Shown in pieces: positions 62,101-64,000 of a stretch of DNA of 64,000 nt (its first letter is position 1; every line of letters starts with the position of its first letter). Origin of the DNA: Branchiostoma floridae (taxonomy: Eukaryota > Chordata > Leptocardii > Amphioxiformes > Branchiostomatidae); contig NC_049988.1 in the NCBI RefSeq assembly GCF_000003815.2, forward strand, positions 4,817,789 through 4,881,788. The letters are read 5' to 3'. The notes beneath the pieces were generated by a model. It ran no database searches. It saw only the letters and a list, made by a program, of their open reading frames with translations, and was not told where the DNA came from. Made by a program: the position numbers and the translations under genes.

Positions 62101-63547
62101 AGCCTCCGGGCGTTGATGTATTTATTTATTTATTTATTTGAACTCATCATATGTATTTACACAAAATGGTAGGGAGGCAAAAACAGGTACTTTATGTCCT
62201 TTACTAGTTGCCTCCCGTGCAACTAAATTATACAATAATAGAAAAATAATCACAATGATAATAAATAATAACAATTGTACAATCAAATAATGATAATAAT
62301 AATGATTGTGTCAACGACAACAAAAGCAAATATGCAATTATAACAAATATAAAGAACTAAATCATAGAAATAATGGTAAAATGAAATATGAAATATCTAG
62401 AAATGTGTACAACTGGGACATTGACAGTGGGTGACCCAAGTACATACGTCGTTGGGGTTAAATCTGTCGTTGGTAAGAGAGATATAGTGATCTAGGATTG
62501 TTTTCTTAAAGGTATCAATTGTGACAAATGGGAAAAGTTTTAGAGTTCTAATGTTGAGGGGTAAAGCGTTCCAGATGTGAACGATTCTTTGGAAGAAATA
62601 GTTTTTAAACGTAGTGGTGAGACATAGCTATGTATGTATAGCCAATTGAAAACATTAGAGATTACCTTGGTAACGTTTGTTGTCTCGCAGGAGTATCCGT
62701 TGTACGAGGAACAACATTCACCTCAACCTGATCCTCACTTTCATACTGAAGAACACAACCTGGTTCATCATGAAGAGTGTGGTGACTGAAAGGCACACTT
62801 CAAATGACGTAAGTAATTGTTATTTAACAGAATAATAAATTATGTTGAATCTTTGGAAAAAGTAGAAGACTTGAGCAAAAACAATATGTTTTCCTTCAAA
62901 GAAAGTCATTCTCCTACGCATGGACATCCAACGGCGAAAACCACCCGTCTGCCATGGATGCACCCTGTTTTCTCAACCGTCACTCTTAGTTCCTGACCAC
63001 CCTGCTTATAAATATTAATGAGCTTATATGCGAGGTTCCTTTTGAAAACTGAAAGACCTATTCTCTGATTGGCTGACAGCTGGTTAGTGGCGACGCCCAC
63101 AGGAACCAAGAGTGACGGTTGAGCAAACAGGGTACATCAAGACTGGCGGTTGGTTTCGCCGTTGGATGTCCCTGCGTGGATGGATGAAGGAAGTAAACAT
63201 AATGGAAGATGTGTTCTGTTTCCTTCCTCAGTGGGTTTGCCGAACAGTTGTGACGCTCTTCAACTACTTCAAGGTCACCAATTTCTTCTGGATGTTTTGG
63301 AGTAAAAGGAGAAGAATGAACGCAGCAAAAACAATATGTTTCCTTTCCACGGAGGTAAAAATTATAAAAGTTGTTTTCTGTTTTTCCTTCTTCAGTGGGT
63401 TTGCCGGACAGTTGTGACGCTCTTCAACTACTTCAAGGTCACCAATTTCTTCTGGATGTTCGTGGAGGGTCTCTACCTGTACATCATGATCGCGCATGCG
63501 TACGGCACGGAAAAGGTCAAGTTCTGGATCTACATCCTGATTGGCTG
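38109..63547 (+). CDS. CRHR: Corticotropin-releasing-hormone-receptor-like class B GPCR, 5' part (7 exons, 3' end outside window)
   Basis: Class B (secretin-family) receptors bind peptide hormones with an extracellular cysteine-rich domain and signal from the plasma membrane, mainly through Gs/cAMP. Seven exons join in phase: 38109-38141, 51467-51605, 52366-52479, 54252-54349, 57799-57911, 62691-62808 and 63396-63547. Residues 1 to about 20 are a signal peptide. Six hormone-domain cysteines fall at residues 45, 60, 69, 83, 102 and 117, and this spacing is almost that of vertebrate CRH receptors. TM1 is at about 140-165, TM2 at 176-196, TM3 at 212-238, and TM4 begins at about 246. Diagnostic strings are [16 protein letters not shown] at the TM1-TM2 loop, the ECL1 cysteine (208) and [10 protein letters not shown] in TM3. 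The last favours CRHR/DH44R over calcitonin, PTH or secretin receptors. Several N-glycosylation sequons (61, 66, 97, 105, 125) lie in the ectodomain. The exact orthologue assignment is inference. TM5-7 and the tail lie past 64000. Confidence 0.93.
38142..39190 (+). other. Start of intron 1, nothing recognised
   Basis: First kilobase of the 13.3-kb intron 1 (38142-51466). AT-rich, no repeat or exon seen. Confidence 0.6.
39191..39714. mobile_element. Palindromic MITE, 'CGTACGTGC' family, copy 1 (interrupted)
   Basis: Ends 'ggacacaacccgacgtacgt' and inverted 'acatacggcgggttatgccc'. The interior matches 40131-40460 and 42911-43237 in inverse order ('aaaacgtgggcaatctttt', 'gtacgaactcgt'). Split by the element at 39225-39454. 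Confidence 0.8.
39225..39454. mobile_element. 230-bp TIR element nested in a MITE, 9-bp target duplication
   Basis: The ends begin TAGCCTC and are inverted over 35 bp with two mismatches (shared 'ACCGGCGTCTCTAGGGCC'). The nine bases CCAAAACGT occur at 39216-39224 and 39455-39463. Intact host copies read 'ccaaaacgtgggcaatc' there only once. Confidence 0.92.
39718..40090 (+). repeat. SINE fragments
   Basis: A tRNA-like B box ('ccggttcaattcccg') at 39732, and a better SINE copy at 39935-40090 ('gaggtcctgggctagaat', 'gacttcggttggggacgta'). Confidence 0.55.
40131..40460. mobile_element. Palindromic MITE, 'CGTACGTGC' family, copy 2
   Basis: TTAAGCCTGGGGCACAACCC at the left, inverted 'acggcgggttgtgctcctag' at the right. 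Intact across the site where copy 1 carries the TAGCCTC element. Confidence 0.8.
40657..40883. mobile_element. Harbinger-like MITE, 'CCCCCTTTCCACTAGGACGG' family, copy 2
   Basis: Same ends as 26607-26850. TTA flanks both sides (40654-40656, 40884-40886). Confidence 0.85.
40884..41658 (+). other. Intron 1, nothing recognised
   Basis: AT-rich intronic DNA. A perfect small inverted repeat 'gctagcatgctagc' lies at about 41622. Confidence 0.5.
41659..41889. mobile_element. MITE, 'AGGT..TCTCACTGC' family, copy 2
   Basis: Left end AGGTAAAATCTCACTG preceded by TTA; right end CAGTGAGAGTGCCCCT. Interior as in copies 1 and 3. Confidence 0.78.
41890..42447 (+). other. Intron 1, nothing recognised
   Basis: No exon, ORF or repeat with support. 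Confidence 0.5.
42448..42836. mobile_element. 389-bp TIR element, 'CATCCTC' family, copy 2
   Basis: About 99% identical and equal in length to 29928-30316, which makes it one of the youngest insertions in the window. Confidence 0.87.
42911..43237. mobile_element. Palindromic MITE, 'CGTACGTGC' family, copy 3
   Basis: TTAAGCTAAAGGCACGATCC at the left, inverted 'tgctcccttagcttaa' at the right. Begins about 70 bp after the 389-bp element. Confidence 0.8.
43300..43372 (-). repeat. tRNA-like SINE head
   Basis: Minus strand: 'ggcgccgaatagccgagtgg' (A-box region) and 'ggtcaatggattgattt' (degenerate B box). Not a functional tRNA. Confidence 0.45.
43373..44299 (+). other. Intron 1, weak small ORF only
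   Basis: 43922-44161 could encode a short peptide with a signal-like start ([19 protein letters not shown]). No homology recognised and it sits inside an intron, so it is probably chance. Confidence 0.35.
44300..44735. mobile_element. TIR element, 'TAGGCCACAGCA' family, right part
   Basis: Shares 'agtgacaaaac', 'cttctacaaatataac', 'tgagcgcgttgacatcatcc' and the right end 'cctgtggcctta' with 19307-19755. The left TIR was not found. Confidence 0.65.
44870..45160 (+). repeat. Diverged tRNA-derived SINE
   Basis: 'cggcgtggcgaaatgatagg' head, 'tcgaaaggcattgtatacga', 'ccctcggataggatgttgaa' body. Confidence 0.7.
45351..45381 (+). ncRNA. Hammerhead-ribozyme core-like motif
   Basis: CTGACGA, stem II AGACA/TGTCT, GAAAT. 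Followed by 'attatatccagctacctggg', similar to the sequence downstream of the 15166 and 47158 motifs, so it is a Penelope-type end. Confidence 0.45.
45438..45662 (-). repeat. tRNA-derived SINE of a second type
   Basis: Minus strand head 'gtggcgcaacggttagagcg' and B box 'ggtcctgagttctaaac'. The far end is a homopolymer at 45440-45453. 'gcaagca' lies on both sides, a possible target duplication. Confidence 0.65.
45689..45934. mobile_element. Palindromic MITE, 'CGTACGTGC' family, copy 4
   Basis: TTAAGCTAAGGGCACAACCC at the left and inverted 'gtgggttgtgccctta' at the right, orientation opposite to copies 2 and 3. Shortest copy. Confidence 0.8.
45935..46619 (+). other. Intron 1, nothing recognised
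   Basis: No supported feature. Confidence 0.5.
46620..47000 (+). repeat. Dispersed repeat with 'ccaggtccggacc' palindrome, copy 2
   Basis: 'caggtccaggtccggacctg' continues into a near-perfect palindrome, then 'aaaacttgtaaatgg' as in copy 1. The 3' half has further 'ccggaccggtcc' and 'accggtac' inverted motifs. Confidence 0.7.
47158..47187 (+). ncRNA. Hammerhead-ribozyme core-like motif
   Basis: CTGAAGA, stem II GAGTG/CACTC, GAAAC. Downstream 'cctggatatctgaccttcat' matches sequence after the 15166 motif ('cctggatgtctaaccttcac'). Confidence 0.5.
47385..47524. mobile_element. Harbinger-like MITE, 'CCCCCTTTCCACTAGGACGG' family, short copy
   Basis: TTA flanks (47382-47384 and 47525-47527), TIRs as in the other copies, internal deletion to 140 bp. 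Confidence 0.85.
47815..48345 (+). repeat. Tandem array, nearly five units of 106-111 bp
   Basis: 'ggatcacttgatgtcaggta' (with variants) starts at 47841, 47948, 48059, 48165 and 48271, followed in each by 'cgaaagccgaa', 'gcggacaggttgttgag' and 'aggccactttgaaggacatg'. In one frame a unit reads [20 protein letters not shown], so a coding origin is possible. Confidence 0.9.
48480..48860 (-). repeat. tRNA-derived SINE body, minus strand
   Basis: Inverse of the 29498-29921 copy: 'cgagtttgctcagtgcaagg', 'cttctccctaagtcagg', 'ggttacgaaggctgctcggg', 'cgtcctatccgagggac', 'gctaggtactcgttttca'. The head is missing. Confidence 0.8.
48861..49625 (+). other. Intron 1 with a tRNA-like SINE head
   Basis: 49145-49235 on the minus strand has a B box 'ggttctaggttcgaatcc'. 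The rest is unremarkable apart from a T tract near 48965. Confidence 0.45.
49625..49872 (+). repeat. Diverged tRNA-derived SINE
   Basis: 'gaggctctgggattgaattc' (decayed B box), 'acctagctttgactaggg', 'aatggaggtcccgtgtttta', 'agaacccaccacaga'. Confidence 0.75.
49914..50166. mobile_element. MITE, 'AGGT..TCTCACTGC' family, copy 3
   Basis: AGGTAGACTCTCACTGCACT at the left, inverted at the right (ending GTGCACCT), with TTA on both sides (49911-49913, 50167-50169). The TTA duplication points to a Harbinger-type origin. Confidence 0.85.
50170..51466 (+). other. 3' part of intron 1, nothing recognised
   Basis: No repeat or exon with support until the exon 2 acceptor. 'gggtgccgccattttg' at 51340 is YY1-like. 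Confidence 0.5.
51467..51605 (+). CDS. CRHR: CRHR-like exon 2: signal peptide end and start of hormone-binding domain
   Basis: The acceptor is CTTTAG at 51461-51466 and the donor is A|GTAAGT at 51606. It encodes 46 residues plus one base (phase 1). VLLLC completes the signal peptide. A polar linker rich in Glu, Gln and Ser follows. TLECQLRY carries the first conserved hormone-domain cysteine (residue 45). The exon is inferred from phase agreement with both neighbours and from that cysteine. Confidence 0.85.
51945..52265 (+). repeat. Degenerate 26-bp minisatellite in intron 2
   Basis: About eleven units of 'cacaacgtccntagctcattgacatg' type (for example near 51971, 52101 and 52175). It ends about 100 bp before the HRM exon. 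Confidence 0.8.
52366..52479 (+). CDS. CRHR: CRHR-like exon 3: core of hormone receptor domain (HRM)
   Basis: It encodes 37 residues between a phase-1 join on the left and a phase-1 join on the right (donor G|GTGCGT at 52480). It carries cysteines 2, 3 and 4, the CWPPSPAG motif with the conserved Trp, and RYDTT, closely matching the central part of CRH-receptor ectodomains. Two sequons are present (NAT, NIT). The acceptor is a TAGCAG tandem, so an alternative start three bases upstream (52363) is also open and in frame. Confidence 0.92.
53507..54196. mobile_element. Palindromic TIR element, 'CATCC..CAACGGC' family, split by another element
   Basis: The left end CATCCACCTACACAGGGACA (53507-53528) resumes after the insertion at 53937 ('caacggccaaactgcctgtc'). 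The right end is inverted ('ggatgtccatgcgtaggagg'). Core 'caactgtcagccaatcagag' and 'taatatttatgagct' as in 62907-63186. Confidence 0.8.
53529..53936. mobile_element. 408-bp TIR element nested in a MITE, 9-bp target duplication
   Basis: TAGCCTGGTTACCAAACCCC at the left, inverted at the right as 'ggggtatggtatccaggcta'. AGGGACATA flanks both sides (53520-53528, 53937-53945). No ORF. Confidence 0.9.
54252..54349 (+). CDS. CRHR: CRHR-like exon 4: end of hormone-binding domain
   Basis: The acceptor is CTCCTGCAG at 54243-54251 and the donor is GAG|GTAAGT at 54350. Thirty-two codons include [17 protein letters not shown] and GSC, giving conserved cysteines 5 and 6 and the NGTW motif of the family. 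It ends with a short acidic stretch before TM1. It lies between two transposon-rich blocks yet keeps an intact frame. Confidence 0.92.
55608..56486 (-). pseudogene. Broken THAP-like/DDE_Tnp_4-type transposase
   Basis: Starts at [15 protein letters not shown] with a Cys-rich, THAP-like N-terminus ending HFP. This is followed, in another frame, by [17 protein letters not shown] and [12 protein letters not shown] one-base shift near 56040 then leads to [10 protein letters not shown] and MADRGFPI. After an in-frame TAG near 55815 come [14 protein letters not shown] and the C-terminus. The three presumed catalytic acids (D of IDCTE, D of ADRGF, E of VERAN) are all still present. The part between the zinc finger and the catalytic core is deleted. 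A pyrimidine tract and AAG immediately upstream of the start (56487) suggest an intron in the ancestral gene. Inactive as it stands. Confidence 0.75.
57340..57619. mobile_element. Palindromic MITE inside the right TIR of the 3-kb transposon
   Basis: The arms 'gtgctttggtccctc..cgcttcctgccaatacg' and the inverse 'gtgttggcaggaagcag..ccagagcac' extend over 60 bp each with 'ggccttcg' and 'cgatcgg' inside. It separates 'aataggcttat' from 'acggctggattccaggcta', which are contiguous in the left TIR. Confidence 0.75.
57799..57911 (+). CDS. CRHR: CRHR-like exon 5: stalk and TM1
   Basis: The acceptor is TTTTCCCAG at 57790-57798 and the donor is AA|GTAAGTG at 57912 (phase 2). It encodes [20 protein letters not shown] and then a hydrophobic stretch ending FLYLK. 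The [19 protein letters not shown] segment is TM1, comparable with the GHCISLVAL region of vertebrate CRH receptors. The Lys codon is completed by the first base of exon 6. Confidence 0.9.
58058..58417 (-). pseudogene. Retroelement C-terminal remnant, Penelope-like
   Basis: The minus-strand frame includes [20 protein letters not shown] and GWELP. This resembles the C-terminal (post GIY-YIG) segment of Penelope-like polyproteins, which typically read KEAIxI...NRDxG. Downstream at 58113-58133 is a decayed hammerhead-like hairpin plus GAAA ('gatgtcctgacagacatcga'), consistent with a Penelope 3' repeat. No RT domain. Confidence 0.55.
58420..59930 (+). other. Intron 5, AT-rich with many GTTC/GAAC motifs
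   Basis: Around the gap, 58680-58850 and 59160-59370 are unusually rich in short 'gttctaa', 'gttcaaac' and 'tgttggaac' words in both orientations. No gene or transposon boundary found. Confidence 0.45.
58874..58973. other. Assembly gap (100 N)
   Basis: Run of N in intron 5. Confidence 1.
59931..60440 (+). repeat. Tandem array, five units of about 100 bp
   Basis: 'gaggatatatagctaattg' variants at 59981, 60081, 60180, 60280 and 60380, each followed by 'caatgttgagagaattcgcc' and 'atggaaacttttgat'. The 'tagctaattgaaaaca' word and the order of blocks relate it to the array at 61.06-61.88 kb. Confidence 0.9.
60500..61020 (+). repeat. Dispersed repeat R1, copy 2
   Basis: 'ggatgacatcagcgcgcgca', 'ttaactttcgaccc', 'cacgctcgcatcggttttgg' and 'atcaaatcaacattgcc', as in 12951-13320. 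Confidence 0.65.
61060..61872 (+). repeat. Tandem array of about 145-bp units derived from the exon 6 acceptor region
   Basis: Units share 'atagctaattgaaaacactt', 'accttggtaacgtttt', a 'gtctcgcag'-type acceptor, 'gag(t/c)atccgttgta..agg' and 'gtcattaataagaagatctt'. 'gctaattg' occurs at about 61128, 61281, 61424, 61570, 61715 and 61859. Exon-6-like starts lie at 61332, 61476, 61620 and 61767. The real exon 6 (62691) is preceded by the same 60 bp of intron. Confidence 0.88.
61873..62122 (+). pseudogene. LINE ORF C-terminal remnant
   Basis: The + frame contains [20 protein letters not shown] and [11 protein letters not shown], the 'RD(T/S)G...M.DR..W' ending found in several non-LTR retrotransposon proteins. 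It interrupts the repeat array just after 'ctaattg'. Confidence 0.55.
62123..62635 (-). mobile_element. 3' fragment of a second LINE, minus strand
   Basis: The minus strand reads [23 protein letters not shown] and CQCPSC before a stop near 62400, a typical LINE ORF2 C-terminus. A 3' UTR follows and ends in (TAAA)n at about 62123-62142. It sits between the LINE remnant and exon 6. Confidence 0.7.
62691..62808 (+). CDS. CRHR: CRHR-like exon 6: ICL1, TM2, start of ECL1
   Basis: The acceptor is GTCTCGCAG (ending 62690) and the donor is GAC|GTAAGT at 62809 (phase 0). It encodes [13 protein letters not shown] and then [11 protein letters not shown], the ICL1-TM2 signature of CRH receptors, with the conserved TM2 histidine at residue 176. 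The acceptor and the first 28 or so bases of this exon recur several times upstream between 61.3 and 61.8 kb. Confidence 0.92.
62907..63186. mobile_element. Palindromic TIR element, 'CATCC..CAACGGC' family, in intron 6
   Basis: 'ctcctacgcatggacatcca' at the left is inverted at the right ('ttggatgtccctgcgtgg'), with a second inner pair 'caaccgtcactcttagttcc'. It is inserted into the upstream unit of the duplicated exon-7 region. 'aaagaaagt' and 'gaaggaagt' flank it, possibly a diverged 9-bp duplication. Confidence 0.8.
63232..63354 (+). pseudogene. Truncated tandem duplicate of CRHR-like exon 7 (possible alternative exon)
   Basis: 63232-63296 repeats the first 65 bases of exon 7 (63396-63460) with one substitution (CGA for CGG, both Arg), preceded by its own acceptor (TTCCTTCCTCAG). 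After TTCTGGATGTT the sequence switches to intron-derived DNA, so TM3 is broken off. The frame stays open to an ACGGAG|GTAAAA donor-like site at 63355. An exon 63232-63354 would be 41 codons in phase 0 on both sides. Its inclusion would insert a spurious peptide into ECL1/TM3 and should impair folding. Probably a decaying duplicate. Confidence 0.7.
63396..63547 (+). CDS. CRHR: CRHR-like exon 7: ECL1, TM3, ICL2, start of TM4
   Basis: The acceptor is CCTTCTTCAG, ending 63395. It encodes [26 protein letters not shown] and [12 protein letters not shown], including the ECL1 cysteine (residue 208) that pairs with ECL2 in class B receptors and the TM3 Glu (229). The 3' edge is ambiguous. TG|GTGTAA (exon end 63547) would rebuild the usual Gly-Trp-Gly. 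TGGT|GTAAGT (end 63549) has the stronger donor but another residue after Trp. Confidence 0.9.
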
Positions 63548-64000
63548 GTGTAAGTAGCATATTTATACTATAATAAACTAATAAGTTGGATTAGCATTTT
63601 TGTAACGACAAAACATTAAAACAGTTTTTATTCTTATGATGTCATATGGGTACATATGTAATGCAATGAAATTTCTGATACATAATACAATGCGTTTAAC
63701 TATCATCCGACCGATACATTTTTAGGACAAATCTGACCGTGTGTGGTCTTTTTGTACCCCATTTTTTTTTCCTTAAAGACAAATTTCTGCTTATTCTTTT
63801 CATCATTACTATGTATTTACTGTTTTATCGATCTATCACAAATATATTGACAAGTATAAGTTATTAATGTTCAGTATCATAATTTATGCAATAAATGAGG
63901 AGAACCCACCGTACCAAACCAGACACGAACTTTCAAGTATAGTTTTACAATAACGGCCAAAACTCGGAAAAAATTGTTAGATGCTGTAAACAAACAAATT
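63548..64000 (+). other. Intron 7 of the receptor gene (start)
   Basis: AT-rich intronic DNA after the exon 7 donor. No further exon before the window ends. Confidence 0.7.

Overview
This is a eukaryotic, intron-rich, repeat-dense chromosome segment. It most likely comes from a cephalochordate (amphioxus, Branchiostoma). The grounds are a chordate-type class B peptide-hormone receptor gene, many tRNA-derived SINEs with a shared body ('cttgtgcccttgggaaag' followed by a 'gaggtcccgtgt' segment), and a high density of short terminal-inverted-repeat (TIR) elements like those reported from amphioxus. The genus is inferred from recall. No bacterial, CRISPR or rRNA feature and no convincing tRNA gene was seen. 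There are three assembly gaps (14191-15048, 27886-27985, 58874-58973).

The one clear host gene is on the + strand. It is the 5' part of a corticotropin-releasing-hormone-receptor-like (CRHR/DH44R-type) class B GPCR. Seven coding exons are readable from 38109 to about 63547: signal peptide; hormone-binding domain on three exons with all six conserved cysteines; TM1; TM2; ECL1-TM3-TM4. The rest of the gene lies beyond 64000. All joins are phase-consistent with GT/AG introns of 13.3, 0.76, 1.77, 3.45, 4.78 and 0.59 kb.

Region 1-38 kb holds no recognised host gene apart from a weak candidate first exon at 5951. It holds an intact single-exon LINE ORF1-like gene (4788-5573, minus), tandem arrays (3.4-4.0, 9.0-9.5, 17.4-19.2 and 35.6-37.5 kb), a kb-scale duplicated segment (about 0.13-1.43 and 30.93-32.54 kb), a tandem duplication at 10.1-11.6 kb, two deleted mariner copies (12241-12820 and 31817-32394), several MITE families, SINEs, LINE and Penelope-like remnants, and microsatellites.

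Region 38-64 kb is the receptor gene with heavily colonised introns. Intron 1 carries palindromic MITEs (one nested in another), SINEs and a 106-bp tandem array. Intron 2 carries a 26-bp minisatellite next to the HRM exon. Intron 3 carries one TIR element inserted in another. Intron 4 carries a 3-kb DNA transposon with long TIRs, a perfect 9-bp target duplication and a broken DDE-type transposase. Intron 5 carries a Penelope remnant and a long repeat array whose units copy the splice acceptor and start of exon 6. Intron 6 carries a tandem partial duplicate of exon 7 with its acceptor.

The points most worth following up are the exon-6 pseudo-exon array, the duplicated exon-7 start, the 9-bp-TSD transposon group and the series of hammerhead-core-like motifs.
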